Positions 46,601-55,976 of a stretch of DNA of 64,000 nucleotides are shown piece by piece. The stretch's first letter is position 1; every line of letters begins with the position of its first letter. The position numbers and the translations under genes were made by a program. Under the pieces are notes generated by a model. That model ran no database searches. It was not told where the DNA came from and saw only the letters and a list, made by a program, of their open reading frames with translations. This stretch comes from Planctomycetales bacterium (lineage in GTDB: Bacteria; 4484-113), in contig JAUWGS010000011.1 of assembly GCA_030606285.1 (NCBI GenBank), positions 1 through 64,000 of the forward strand, given 5' to 3'.

Positions 46601-46652
46601 GGTAAGCGAAGCGGATCTCGCCGCTGTCGGCTATTTCTGGAGCGGTTCCTAG
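43635..46652 (+). CDS. Exported M6-family (immune inhibitor A-type) metalloprotease with dockerin-like end
   Basis: 1005 residues. Lipobox VVASC near residue 30 marks a lipoprotein. The M6 catalytic site HEHGHLLGLPD (HExxHxxGxxD) is near residue 321. The C-terminal about 390 residues (from APYVHFPPPRPFVLSG) form a module that recurs in the next gene, ending in a dockerin-like pair (DIDGDGLVGIGDRDALVGLL and DTNDDGVVSEADLAAVGYF). Zinc-dependent and acting outside the cell. GTG start with ACGGAGGA upstream. Confidence 0.9.
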   Translation: MTNDSFIRAGYVALTALLTAALTVSVVASCGNRSLTNSLSDAADDALRTTVSGVDTPAAPPEGFATVKRDGPYWGPYRLPGGRMVYTADTIREYHLEGIVEPGVYGPGDPDPLAALGAIAGRDKAASAPPNMDHDGLASPTTGNVKMLILKVSWSATPTQPIASKSYVEDKFLDNTADGNISVKEFYYDQSWGALDMTGDVYPAGEDDAYEISGMPQWSGSLVHLTTNQAKELLTLADPDVDFSQYDYDSNGYVDALAIVYQRFGNNKVSREHVGFLPSGPYYPSDFTKDGTKVLRGAFIDYTSICTYNDGNYAWWDYTPHHEHGHLLGLPDLYDYGGDYAGRNNPGPDGDESAGCGFWAIMSGGNYTLPVQNICAPHKYCLGWTDAQMVTENLKDYRLASVLDSPDNVLRVWKDGAEEQEYFVLENNATTNRHYIWYDPPEYEWYPAPSDIYPQQMSLLNLNPGLLIWHVDERVWYEEYIFDDIGKWGFGCNDHEERKFIDLEESTATYMLPYGDGEVVDDEGYMGGKYDPWPATYDSVTYNRIAPYTTPDTNAYVDFPETGSNETGIVICNIERDGSDVLLDISIGAPYVHFPPPRPFVLSGTATIEPNEVENTEELEYFVDGESYAVFTEAPWGIELDTTDIEYGTIDVRVEARGVLPELVSEQEFTYVVDNTGGDYPVTVLFESEDNTLASWASASSGAFERHDNGYESSHSFGVHSDEPPDYPNNLTAMAVLPLVDLPDTPSPTLTVQTHYNLEDGADIASVVISTDYFNEDWTQLDLRSGEDAAFTGFAGDWTGRHISISDWAGQSVHIGFLLETDTDGVGEDGEQPAGWWLDQIVVAFNWAESVPSITSTGLPDPVEVGVVFDRPELSLAVGTANGAITLEYSLYTASGVISGEVSGPPFEEDIDISALPNQYALLELQVFDDIDVSSPRLEVPVWIYNMQGDIDGDGLVGIGDRDALVGLLGMTSSDPAFLPWYDTNDDGVVSEADLAAVGYFWSGS

Positions 46653-46760
46653 TTTAGGAGATAGCAGCAGACAACCGCGGCACATGCTGCTTTAGCTATA
46701 GGGGAGTCCCAGCATTTCGTGGTTCCCCTTGCCGCTATCCCTCGTTGGTGGTTTAATGAT

Positions 46761-46785
46761 ACAGCCTTTCGCATTATGAGGCTGT
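46761..46785 (+). promoter_or_regulatory. Hairpin just upstream of the S8 protease ribosome-binding site
   Basis: ACAGCCT (46761-46767) pairs with AGGCTGT (46779-46785), 2 bases before GGAGGA. It could mask or present the start region, or be chance. The 149-base gap after the M6 gene holds nothing else clear. Confidence 0.35.
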
Positions 46786-46801
46786 TTGGAGGATTCGCCT
46801 A

Positions 46802-49543
46802 ATGGCAAAAGCTGGTTTTGGTCGTGCCGGGCTCACTGCACTGGCATTGTTTCTCGTTGTGGCACTTATAACACTGGCCACCGCCTCGTGCGGCGGACGG
46901 TCGCTGGTCAGGTCGCTTGCGGATTCACTTGAAGATAGGGTGCGGCTGACGACGGAGGAGACCGGCGAGATGTCGTTTCCACTGCCATCGCCGGAGAACA
47001 ACTTCCGCACCGACGGCCTGACACCGGGCGAGAACTACTACATCGACCGGTTCTTGGTGAATTTCGCGCACGGCGCAAAGGGAAGCAGCACTGCGCCGCA
47101 GGTGACGGACTACAACGCAGACTCGGTACTCTACCGGAACACCGCAATCATCCCGCTGGCGCGGCAGATACGCGACGCCTACGGCGTCGAACTCTACGCC
47201 GAAGCGTATTGCGGCGATATAAACTTCGCGGCGTACCGGATACCGGACGGGAGCGACGCCCGGCCGGTTATGGAGCAGGTGCTTGCGGAGTATTCTGCGC
47301 AGGTCGTCTGCGTGGAGTATGACGGCATCGCGTATCCGGCACACACGCCAAACGACACCCTCTTCGGTGCGTTGTGGGGCATGAGGACGATAAACGCTGA
47401 CGATGCCTGGGATTACGAGAAAGGCGACCCGAATGTCCTGGTAGCGGTGATTGACACGGGCATCCGTTACTCAGGAAACACCCTTTCCGACCGCCCAAAC
47501 CACCCCGACCTGGTGGACAACACTATCCATCCGCCCGACCTCTGGCCGTCCGAGAATTTCGACCTCCACCAAGATGACAAGATACCTAACGACAGATCCG
47601 GTCACGGCACCCATGTTGCGGGAACCATCGCAGCGGTGGGTGACAATAACACAGGCGTAGTGGGCGTGGCTTATCAGTGTTCAATTGTCCCGATACGCGT
47701 GTTTGGCGCTTATGGCGGGTGCCCGGTGACCGAAGTCGTGGCAGCCATCGGCCTTGCTGTCGATGCGGTTGGCGCTGACGTAATCAATATGAGCCTGGGT
47801 AGTCATTCCAATGTGTGGGTTCTGAAGAACGCGTGTAATTACGCTGAAGACCACGGGGCTTTCCTGGTTGCTGCTGCGGGTAACGATGATGTGACCACAA
47901 AGGAATATCCAGGGGCCTACGACTCTGTAGTCTGTGTGGGCGCCACCAAGAAGAGCGACGACAGGGCGAGCTACAGCAACTACGGCACATGGGTGGACAT
48001 CGCTGCACCCGGCGGGGAATGGCCTCCAGATGCGAACATGATAGCCTCCTGCACATATATCCCGGATCATCCCGAATACTACTACGAGTATAAGCAGGGT
48101 ACCAGTATGGCCACGCCGCACGTGGCGGGCGCGGCGGCGCTTTTGAGGAGCTACGCGCCGTCGCTTACGAATGCGGAGATCAAGGCCGCACTGGTTAATA
48201 GCGGGCCGATACTCCCGTCTGGCCAGTGGGGCAACAACGACCTTCACCTGCTGGACGTGTACGGTGCGCTTTCCACAGTACTCAAGCCCACGGTTAGCTT
48301 CCCGATGCCTTCGCCGCTCATCGTGACCGACACTCTCGCCATCGAGCCTGACGTGGTGGAAAACGCCGACCTAGTGGAATACTACGTGGACGGCGAGCCA
48401 TGGGGGACTTTCACCGAGGCGCCCTGGGGCATCGAGGTTGACACGAGCGACATCGAATACGGCAATGTTGAGGTCACGGTCATCGCGACCCGCGACAGCC
48501 CGCTACTCGTCGTCCAGCAGGACCTGACGTACATCGTGGACAACAGCGGCGGCATTTTCCCCAAGACGTACCTGTTCGAGAGCGAAAGCGACGTGCTGGC
48601 TTCGTGGACGAGCGATGACGGCGGTGCGTTCGAGCGGCTGAGCACGGGTTTCGAGAGCAGCTACAGCTTCGGTGTGCACAGCTACGAGCCGCCGGATTAT
48701 CCGGCCGGCCTCACCGCCATCAGCGTGCTCCCGCTGCTGAACCTGCCTACCGGGCCGCCCAACCCGACGCTTACGCTGAGGATGCGCTACAACCTGGAAG
48801 ACAGCGCGGACATCGGGAGAGTATTCATCAGCACCGACTACTTCAACACCGACTGGAATGAGCTTGACCTGCGCAGCGGGGACGACGCGGTCTTCACCGG
48901 ATACGAGGGTGACTGGGTGAGCAAGCACATCTCTATCAGCGACTGGGCGGGGCAGAGCGTGCACATCGGATTCATGCTGGAGACGGACAGTGGCGGCGTG
49001 GGCGCAGACCCGGGACAGCCGGCGGGATGGTGGCTGGACCAAATAATCGCTGCGACGCTATGGGCGGAATCGGTGCCGCTAATTACTGAAACGGGCCTGG
49101 AGGATCCGACCAGAGTCGGCACGGTCATCGATGTGCCGCAGCTTTCGTTCTCCGCCAGCGCGATCAACGGCGCCGTCACGCTCGAATACAACCTGCGCAC
49201 AACGAACGGAACCGTCAGCGGTGAACTGGAAGGGCCGCCGTTTGAGGATGACATTGACATTTCGTCGCTGCCCAACCAGGTCGCTACGCTGGAGCTGCAG
49301 GCGTTTGACGACCGGGGAGTTTGCAGCCCGATGCTCGAAGTGCCGGTGTGGGTGTACAACCTGATCGGCGATGTGGACGGCGACGGGTCAGTCGGCCAGA
49401 GCGACCGCGACTCGCTGGTCGGGTTGCTCGGCTTGACGCCGGCGAGTCCCTTATACCGGCCGTGGTACGACACCAATGCAAACGGCGCGGTTGACGAAGC
49501 GGACCTTGCAGCCGTCGGGTATTTCTGGGGCAGCTCGATGTGA
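46802..49543 (+). CDS. Exported subtilisin-like (S8) serine protease with dockerin-like end
   Basis: 913 residues. Lipobox-like ATASC near residue 30. Propeptide-like region about 70-190, then the catalytic triad: Asp in AVIDTGIRY (about 217), His in GHGTHVAGT (about 267), Ser in GTSMATPHVAGAAALL (about 434), with an oxyanion Asn in VAAAGND. From about 500 on, the protein repeats the C-terminal module of the M6 protease (GTFTEAPWGIEVDT, SISDWAGQSVHIGFMLETD, GWWLDQI) and ends in the same dockerin-like pair (DVDGDGSVGQSDRDSLVG and DTNANGAVDEADLAAVGYF). GGAGGA lies before the ATG. Confidence 0.92.
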   Translation: MAKAGFGRAGLTALALFLVVALITLATASCGGRSLVRSLADSLEDRVRLTTEETGEMSFPLPSPENNFRTDGLTPGENYYIDRFLVNFAHGAKGSSTAPQVTDYNADSVLYRNTAIIPLARQIRDAYGVELYAEAYCGDINFAAYRIPDGSDARPVMEQVLAEYSAQVVCVEYDGIAYPAHTPNDTLFGALWGMRTINADDAWDYEKGDPNVLVAVIDTGIRYSGNTLSDRPNHPDLVDNTIHPPDLWPSENFDLHQDDKIPNDRSGHGTHVAGTIAAVGDNNTGVVGVAYQCSIVPIRVFGAYGGCPVTEVVAAIGLAVDAVGADVINMSLGSHSNVWVLKNACNYAEDHGAFLVAAAGNDDVTTKEYPGAYDSVVCVGATKKSDDRASYSNYGTWVDIAAPGGEWPPDANMIASCTYIPDHPEYYYEYKQGTSMATPHVAGAAALLRSYAPSLTNAEIKAALVNSGPILPSGQWGNNDLHLLDVYGALSTVLKPTVSFPMPSPLIVTDTLAIEPDVVENADLVEYYVDGEPWGTFTEAPWGIEVDTSDIEYGNVEVTVIATRDSPLLVVQQDLTYIVDNSGGIFPKTYLFESESDVLASWTSDDGGAFERLSTGFESSYSFGVHSYEPPDYPAGLTAISVLPLLNLPTGPPNPTLTLRMRYNLEDSADIGRVFISTDYFNTDWNELDLRSGDDAVFTGYEGDWVSKHISISDWAGQSVHIGFMLETDSGGVGADPGQPAGWWLDQIIAATLWAESVPLITETGLEDPTRVGTVIDVPQLSFSASAINGAVTLEYNLRTTNGTVSGELEGPPFEDDIDISSLPNQVATLELQAFDDRGVCSPMLEVPVWVYNLIGDVDGDGSVGQSDRDSLVGLLGLTPASPLYRPWYDTNANGAVDEADLAAVGYFWGSSM

Positions 49544-49560
49544 CGAGTCGCCGGACTCGT
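49543..49560 (+). terminator. Hairpin at the end of the S8 protease gene
   Basis: ACGAGTC (49543-49549) pairs with GACTCGT (49554-49560) around GCCG, beginning at the last base of the stop codon. There is only a weak T-rich stretch afterwards, so Rho or RNA stability may matter more than intrinsic termination. Confidence 0.4.
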
Positions 49561-49647
49561 AGCTCCTTGATATTGTCTGAGTGTTTCGTTGATAAGGCGC
49601 GTAGAACTCGCCGTCAGTGTGTGCAGCGTTCTTAATACCAAAACCCC

Positions 49648-49676
49648 TTGTCACGCAGTGGTGGTGAATTTAGAAT
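49648..49676 (+). promoter_or_regulatory. Promoter of dnaB
   Basis: TTGTCA (49648-49653), 17 bases, TAGAAT (49671-49676), giving a leader of about 95 bases. The rest of the 233-base gap has no recognised feature apart from the hairpin at its left end. Confidence 0.6.
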
Positions 49677-49776
49677 GAGACGCGAACGGGGGATTAGCCG
49701 ACAGTCCGGGGAGAGGGCGTCTTCCAGTGTAATTGAGTATCCGTGATGCCGCACGCGAAAGGACAACACGCCGACT

Positions 49777-51195
49777 GTGGATGTTCAACCGGATAGCCTT
49801 GAATTCCTGAAACGTGTACCGCCGCACTCCCGCGAGCTTGAAGAGGCGGTGCTATCGGCAGTCTTGCAGGAACCGCAGGACGCGATGGCTGCCGCGATGG
49901 AGCTGCTGACCCGCGATACCTTCTACCTGGAAGCGCATCAGGCTATCTGGGATGCGATGGTGAGACTCCACACGCGGGGCATTCCACCCGACCACGTCGC
50001 TGTTGTCGCGGAGCTGCGCGAACTCGACCGGCTGGACATTGTCGGCGGCGAGACTTACGTGTACCGAGTCCTCGCCGCGGTCCCAAACGCATCGGCGGTT
50101 GAGGCGCACTCCCAGGTGCTCAACGAAAAGTACCTGCTCCGCAGCCTAATCAAGGAATGCAACGAGATTATCGGGCGCGCCTACGAACAAGGGCAGGATG
50201 TACAGGACCTGCTGGACTACGCCGAACGCCAGATACTTCAAATTGACCTGCGCATGGCCACCGGCAGGTTCGCCGGCATCAACGACGCCATCCGCTGCTT
50301 CTGGGACACCTTTGAGACGGAAGAGGTTGCCGGCCCGGACGGCGAGACGCGCACGACACTGAAAAAGATGCGGGGAATCACCACTGGCTACGGCGACCTG
50401 GATCGCGTCCTCGGCGGGTTCAAGAATGGCGACTTGATAATCGTTGCCGCGCGCCCCGGTGTCGGCAAGACGGCGCTTCTCATGAACTTCGCGCACCGGA
50501 TGGCCATCAACGGGAAGCGCGTCGCTATGTTCTCTCTGGAAATGGGCAAGGAGCAACTGGCAATGCGCCTGCTGTCCATCGCGTCGAGCATACCCACCGA
50601 GCGCATCGACCAGGGGGACTTCAGCGAGGACGAGCTTGCACGCCTGGGCATCGCCTACGACGCCCTGGCCGAGCTTCCCATCTATATTGACGACGCATCA
50701 ACGCTCAACATCCGCGCCCTGCGCAACCGCGCCCGCCGCATAGTGCAGCAGCAAAAGGCTGACATAATCATGCTGGACTACTTGCAGATGATGGACGGGA
50801 TGAGACCGGGCGGGGACGCCGGCAGAGTCCAGGAGGTCTCGGAGATTTCGCGCGGGATGAAGCAGATTGCGCGCGAGCTGCACGTCCCCTTCATCGCCTG
50901 CTCCCAGCTTTCGCGGCAGACCGAGCGCCGCGAGAGTAAGCGCCCGATGCTCTCAGACCTGCGCGAGAGCGGGAGCATCGAGCAGGACGCCGACGTGGTC
51001 ATCCTGATGTACCGCGGAGATTACTACGAGCGGCAGAAGGGCGAAGCCCTGGGCATCTCAGCGGCATCCAAAGTCGAGATTAACATCGCCAAGCACCGCA
51101 ACGGCCCCACGGGATTCCTGAACCTGACCTACCTCAGGCCATTCACCAGGTTTGAAGCCTACTCCGGCGAGGACGTTGTGCTGCCCGATTTCTGA
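49777..51195 (+). CDS. dnaB: Replicative DNA helicase DnaB
   Basis: 472 residues. N-terminal DnaG-interacting domain (VPPHSRELEEAVLSAVL, VAVVAELRELDRLDIVGGETY), linker helix, RecA-like motor with Walker A ARPGVGKTALL (about 224-234), MFSLEMGKEQLAMRLL, Walker B ADIIMLDYLQMM and arginine-finger region SQLSRQTERRESKRPMLSDL. Hexameric 5'-3' helicase at the fork. No intein. GTG start without a strong site. Fourteen bases before purD. Confidence 0.96.
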   Translation: MDVQPDSLEFLKRVPPHSRELEEAVLSAVLQEPQDAMAAAMELLTRDTFYLEAHQAIWDAMVRLHTRGIPPDHVAVVAELRELDRLDIVGGETYVYRVLAAVPNASAVEAHSQVLNEKYLLRSLIKECNEIIGRAYEQGQDVQDLLDYAERQILQIDLRMATGRFAGINDAIRCFWDTFETEEVAGPDGETRTTLKKMRGITTGYGDLDRVLGGFKNGDLIIVAARPGVGKTALLMNFAHRMAINGKRVAMFSLEMGKEQLAMRLLSIASSIPTERIDQGDFSEDELARLGIAYDALAELPIYIDDASTLNIRALRNRARRIVQQQKADIIMLDYLQMMDGMRPGGDAGRVQEVSEISRGMKQIARELHVPFIACSQLSRQTERRESKRPMLSDLRESGSIEQDADVVILMYRGDYYERQKGEALGISAASKVEINIAKHRNGPTGFLNLTYLRPFTRFEAYSGEDVVLPDF

Positions 51196-51209
51196 ATGGA
51201 GGATTCACC

Positions 51210-52541
51210 TTGAATATCCTGGTTGTTGGCAACGGCGGACGCGAGTGCGCCATGGCGAACGCGCTGCTGCTCTCCCCCAAAGTAGGTGAGCTGTGTATCA
51301 CACCTGCAAACTGGGGCGTACGCGACCCATTCGATGAGAACAGAGTCCGCCGGGAAGAGCTGAACGTGATGGACCTAGACGGCCTGTTGAGGCTCGCAGA
51401 GGAGAGCGAGACGGACCTCACGGTCGTCGGCCCGGAGAATCCGCTCGCGGCGGGAATAGTCGACGCTTTCCGCCAGCGGGGGTTGCGCATAGTCGGGCCT
51501 GACCGCAAGGCGGCACGCCTTGAAGCGGAGAAGAGCTTCGCCAAGGATTTCATGCTGCGGCACGGGATTCCAACTGGTGGGGCCGAAGTGTTCACTGACT
51601 TCGAGGAAGCCGCAAAACACCTGGACGGCGCAGCATATCCGCTGGTGCTGAAAGCGGACGGCCTCGCCGCCGGCAAGGGCGTTATCATCTGTCCGGACCG
51701 GGAGACCGCCCGCGCAACGCTTGAGCAGATGATGGTCGAGGACAAGTTCAAGGGCGCGGGGAAGAAGGTGCTCGTCGAGGAGTGTCTTACCGGCCCGGAG
51801 ATTTCGTTTTTCTGCTTCTTCGATGGCACTACGGCCGTGCCCATGCCGCCGGTTTCCGACTACAAGCGCCTGAAGGACGGAGACGAGGGTCCTAACACCG
51901 GAGGGATGGGCTGTATGTGCCCTTCGCCATACGCCACGCCGGAAGTCGTGGCCGAATGGCGGGAGAAGGTGCTGCAACCCTTCGTCAAGGGATGCCAGGA
52001 AGACGGCTTCGACTACCGGGGAGTTATCTACTTCGGCACGATGGTGACGGACGACGGGCTGAAGGTGCTGGAATTCAACGTGCGGATGGGCGATCCCGAG
52101 GCGCAGGCGCAGATGCCGCTGCTGCAAAACGACTTCGTAGATGTGCTGGCGGCGATGGAGAGCGGGACGCTGGATGCACTACGCGCCAGCTTCAGCGACG
52201 AGGCGACCGTTACCGTGGTGCTGGCCAGCGCCAACTACCCGTTCGGGAGTTCGCCTCCCGCGCGCATCGAAGGACTGGAGCGAATCGCGCAGTTCAACAA
52301 CGGCGGCGGCACTCCGAACGGGAGCATCTTCAAGCGGCTGCCGCGAGTGAGCGTGTTCTTCGCGGGTGTTGGGCGGCAGGCTGACGACGACGAAGTTCTG
52401 CTGGCAAGCGGCGGGCGGGTGCTTGCGGTTACCGCGCGGGGGAACGGCCTTTCGGAGGCCAGGCGCCTGGCATACGAAGCCGTGGGCAACATCCACTTCG
52501 AAGGCGCCCAGTACCGCACCGACATCGCGCTGTTGAGATAG
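51210..52541 (+). CDS. purD: Phosphoribosylamine-glycine ligase PurD
   Basis: 443 residues. Makes glycinamide ribonucleotide from phosphoribosylamine, glycine and ATP in purine synthesis. VVGNGGRECAMANAL, VVGPENPLAAGIVDAF, LKADGLAAGKGVIIC and GPNTGGMGCMCPSPY are ATP-grasp/PurD motifs. GGAGGATTC precedes the start. No other pur genes are near. Confidence 0.96.
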   Translation: MNILVVGNGGRECAMANALLLSPKVGELCITPANWGVRDPFDENRVRREELNVMDLDGLLRLAEESETDLTVVGPENPLAAGIVDAFRQRGLRIVGPDRKAARLEAEKSFAKDFMLRHGIPTGGAEVFTDFEEAAKHLDGAAYPLVLKADGLAAGKGVIICPDRETARATLEQMMVEDKFKGAGKKVLVEECLTGPEISFFCFFDGTTAVPMPPVSDYKRLKDGDEGPNTGGMGCMCPSPYATPEVVAEWREKVLQPFVKGCQEDGFDYRGVIYFGTMVTDDGLKVLEFNVRMGDPEAQAQMPLLQNDFVDVLAAMESGTLDALRASFSDEATVTVVLASANYPFGSSPPARIEGLERIAQFNNGGGTPNGSIFKRLPRVSVFFAGVGRQADDDEVLLASGGRVLAVTARGNGLSEARRLAYEAVGNIHFEGAQYRTDIALLR

Positions 52542-52544
52542 CAG

Positions 52545-55500
52545 ATGGAGAAGCTCTTTGGCCAACTGGACGCGCTGATTGATGAGGCGGTTCGCCTCAC
52601 CAACGAAATCAAGGAAGCGGCGCGCATTGCCGAAAACGAAGCCGAGTTCCACCGCCGGGTGGTGAATGCGCTTGAACGGATTGCCGAGGAGCACAAACTC
52701 AGGGCGGAGCTGCGGCAGGAGCGGTTCGTCCTGAACACCGGTAGGATGGACGCGAACTTCTCGCACCTCATTCTGGAGTTCAAGTTCAGCAAGGGCGGCG
52801 TCCTCGGCGCGGACATTGAAAGCCCAGAGACCAAGAGGGCTGTATCTCAGCTTGAGGGGTACTTGGATGCCTTCCACCATGAGCAGCTCAAGCTTACTAG
52901 TCATCCTGCTAAGTCCCAGTTGTATGGCGTCCTGCTGGACGGCTATCGTATCGTGTTCGTCCGCTGGGCCGACCATTTCGGCTGGGTCGTGGACCCGCCG
53001 GCCGAGGTCAATCCCATATCGGTGGAGAAGCTGCTCAGGATTCTCGCAGCCTCCGCCTACGGCAAAGCGCTGACTCCGGAGAACCTGGTCAAGGACTTTG
53101 GCGCTGGCTCTAAACATGCGAAGAGGATGGGGTCAATCCTGTACGCCACGGTAGTGGACGACCCCAGCGCGCTCGCTGGCTGCATCTACAACCAGTGGAA
53201 AACCTTTTTCAGCGAGACTTGCGGCTACGAGGAAGGCTCCGCCAAACTCAAGCGCAAGCGTACGCTTCAGAAGTTCTGCGCGGATATGGGCGTGCCCTAT
53301 CGCGGTGTGGACATCGGCAAGCTCATATTCGCGGTTCATACCTACTACGCTTTCCTCATCAAGCTCATTGCCTATGCCGTGCTGGTGTCCAAGAAAACCA
53401 ACGGCGGCAATCCGCTTGCTGATTACCCTATTTCAACCAACGAGGAGTTGCACCAAAGGCTGAAAGATCTTGAGACCGGCCATGGATTCACGAGCTACTG
53501 GGGGATACGCAACTTCCCGGAGGACCCGTTCTTCACCTGGTACTTGCTAACGTGGAACGACGAGCTTGCTGATGCGATTCGCCGTCTGGGGTCCGCCTTG
53601 AGCGAGTATGACCCCACGACTTTCCGCCAGAAGCCCGAAGCGGCGCGCGACCTGTTGAAGAAGCTGTACCAGTACTTGATCCCCGGCGACATCCGCCACG
53701 ACCTGGGCGAGTATTACACGCCGGACTGGCTGGCGGAACTCACGCTCGATCGCACAGGCTTCAAGGGCGGGATGCGCGAGAAGCTTCTCGACCCGGCCTG
53801 CGGTTCGGGTACCTTCCTCGCATTAGCCATCAAGCGTAAGATAGACACCTGTCGCAATAAAGAGAAGCTGAGCGACGAAACGATACTTAAAGCCATTCTG
53901 GAAACCGTCAAGGGCATAGACCTCAACCCGCTGGCGGTGACGGCTGCCAGGGCGAACTATATCTTCGCCATTGACGAGCTCTTAGCCCACTATCCGTTCC
54001 AGCGAGAAATCCCCGTCTACCTTGCGGATTCGATATACCCGCCGAAGTCCTCCACCGACATCAGAAAGCCTAACGTACGCACCTTCCACACGGTAGTCGG
54101 CGAGTTCGACTTCCCGATTGCCGTCCGCACCGAAGCCGGAATGAGCTACGTGGCACAGTTTCTGCACGACCATGTCCGCGACGACCATTCCTTCGAGAGC
54201 TTCATTCAGAAGTTGATACTGAGCCGGGGCTACGTTGACGAAGACCTGTTCAATAACGGCGGCGACGTGGCCGCGGAGAACGTGGAGATCTTCCGCGACA
54301 TATACGAGCGGCTTTGCGAGCTTAAAAGGCAGAAGCGCGACAGCATCTGGGCGACCATCATTAAGAACGCCTATATGCCACTGTTCCTCAAGGACTTCGG
54401 CTACATTGCCGGCAATCCGCCCTGGGTGAACTGGGAAAGCTTGCCGGATAAGTATCGCCGCGAGACAATGCACCTATGGGCCGATTGCGGACTCTGGCGG
54501 CTAAAGAAAAAGGGCGGGATGGAGACTATTCTCGGAAAGAGCAAGCGCGACCTTTCCACGCTGATGCTATATGAATCGATGCGACGTTACCTGAAGGATG
54601 GTGGAAGACTGGGCTTCGTAATCACGCAATCAGTCTTCAAGACCGGTGCCGCTCAGGGATTCCGACACTTCGAGTTTCCGACGCAAGACCCGCTTGGGCC
54701 CGGAAAAGTGAACCTCAGCGTCGAATCCGCCGACGACTTTTGCGACTTCCAGCCCTTCGAAGCCGCGACCAATCGCACGGCGATGATTGTCCTGCGGCGG
54801 GGAATACCGATGGCTTATCCGATGAAGCACTACACCGTCTGGCAGAAGAAGCCCGGAAAGCGCATCCGGCCTGATTCCACGCTGGATGAAGTAAAGAAAG
54901 CAACCCGCAGGCTGCCGTATCACGCCAAGCCGGTAAGTACGAAGGATAAAACCTCATCGTGGATTACCGCGCGGCCCAAAGCGCTTGAAGCGCTCAAGAA
55001 GGTGCTGGGCCAGTCCGATTATCAAGCCCGAGCGGGCGTATACTCCGGCGGCCTAAACGCCGTTTACTGGCTCAAAGATGTTGAGCCAGCAGGCAAAGAC
55101 CCGCGTACCGGCAAGAAGCTTGTCCGTGCTTTAAACCTTACTAAGGGCAGCAAGAGCGGTGTACATCAACTCCGCGACCCGGTGCTGCTGGAAGAGGAAC
55201 TGGTCTATCCGCTGCTGCGGGGGCGGGACGTGAAGCGCTGGCAGGCGGAGCCTTCGGCGTGGATATTGATGGTGCAGGACCCTAAGACCCGCCGGGGGAT
55301 TGATGAAGACGTAATGCAGCGGGAGTACCCCCATGCGTGGAGCTACCTGAAACGCTTCGAGGATGAGCTTCGGCAACGCGCGGCATTCAAGCGCTATTTC
55401 ACCCGTAAGGAGAAGAAATCCGGCAAGGTGACCGAAACCGGCCCCTTCTACTCGATGTTCAATGTGGGCGAATACAGCTTCGCGAAATATAAGGTCGCGT

Positions 55501-55952
55501 GGAGAGAACAAGCCTCTCGAACGGAGTGCTGCTATATAACAGGAATGAAAGACATCTTACCTCTGCCAGACCACAAGTCGATGTTAGTCGCCTGCAAGAA
55601 CGCTCGCGAGGCGCATTACTTAGCTGCAATTATCAATTCAACTGCCTCTAACCTAGCGGTCCTTTCGTACGCTATTGGTGTGCAGTTTGATACTCACCTA
55701 ATCCAGAATGTGCGGATTGCCCAGTTTCAGCCGAAGAAAACTATCCATCGCCAGCTCGCGGAGCTATCCGAAAAGGCACACAAGCTGGCGGACGACGAGG
55801 AGTGGCAGGAGCTTGCCGAAGTAGAAGACCAGATTGACCTGCTCGTGGCGAAGCTCTATGGCATCAAGGACGATGAGCTTGAAGAGATAAAACGCAACCT
55901 GCGCGAACTCAAGAAAGAAGACCTGAAGACGGGCAAGCTGTTCCCGAAGTAG
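52545..55952 (+). CDS. Single-chain type IIG (Eco57I-like) restriction-modification enzyme
   Basis: 1135 residues. The N terminus has a PD-(D/E)xK-type nuclease motif (D69...E78-F-K80 in MDANFSHLILEFK). Then an N6-adenine methyltransferase: motif I LDPACGSGTFLALA (about 414-427), acidic loop GIDLNPLAVTAARANY, and motif IV NPPWVNW (about 624). The last 300 residues look like a TaqI-type target-recognition domain, with a helical end. One protein would therefore both modify and cut. No BREX or DISARM partner lies beside it. The ATG is 3 bases after the purD stop, so it is probably expressed with purD. Confidence 0.88.
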   Translation: MEKLFGQLDALIDEAVRLTNEIKEAARIAENEAEFHRRVVNALERIAEEHKLRAELRQERFVLNTGRMDANFSHLILEFKFSKGGVLGADIESPETKRAVSQLEGYLDAFHHEQLKLTSHPAKSQLYGVLLDGYRIVFVRWADHFGWVVDPPAEVNPISVEKLLRILAASAYGKALTPENLVKDFGAGSKHAKRMGSILYATVVDDPSALAGCIYNQWKTFFSETCGYEEGSAKLKRKRTLQKFCADMGVPYRGVDIGKLIFAVHTYYAFLIKLIAYAVLVSKKTNGGNPLADYPISTNEELHQRLKDLETGHGFTSYWGIRNFPEDPFFTWYLLTWNDELADAIRRLGSALSEYDPTTFRQKPEAARDLLKKLYQYLIPGDIRHDLGEYYTPDWLAELTLDRTGFKGGMREKLLDPACGSGTFLALAIKRKIDTCRNKEKLSDETILKAILETVKGIDLNPLAVTAARANYIFAIDELLAHYPFQREIPVYLADSIYPPKSSTDIRKPNVRTFHTVVGEFDFPIAVRTEAGMSYVAQFLHDHVRDDHSFESFIQKLILSRGYVDEDLFNNGGDVAAENVEIFRDIYERLCELKRQKRDSIWATIIKNAYMPLFLKDFGYIAGNPPWVNWESLPDKYRRETMHLWADCGLWRLKKKGGMETILGKSKRDLSTLMLYESMRRYLKDGGRLGFVITQSVFKTGAAQGFRHFEFPTQDPLGPGKVNLSVESADDFCDFQPFEAATNRTAMIVLRRGIPMAYPMKHYTVWQKKPGKRIRPDSTLDEVKKATRRLPYHAKPVSTKDKTSSWITARPKALEALKKVLGQSDYQARAGVYSGGLNAVYWLKDVEPAGKDPRTGKKLVRALNLTKGSKSGVHQLRDPVLLEEELVYPLLRGRDVKRWQAEPSAWILMVQDPKTRRGIDEDVMQREYPHAWSYLKRFEDELRQRAAFKRYFTRKEKKSGKVTETGPFYSMFNVGEYSFAKYKVAWREQASRTECCYITGMKDILPLPDHKSMLVACKNAREAHYLAAIINSTASNLAVLSYAIGVQFDTHLIQNVRIAQFQPKKTIHRQLAELSEKAHKLADDEEWQELAEVEDQIDLLVAKLYGIKDDELEEIKRNLRELKKEDLKTGKLFPK

Positions 55953-55976
55953 CCTCGCTGCAAGATGCAGGGGATG

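Noticed and set aside
52545-55952. BREX (PglX) or DISARM methylase
   Set aside because: No pglZ, brxL, drmA or similar partner is adjacent, and the N-terminal nuclease motif fits a single-chain type IIG enzyme.
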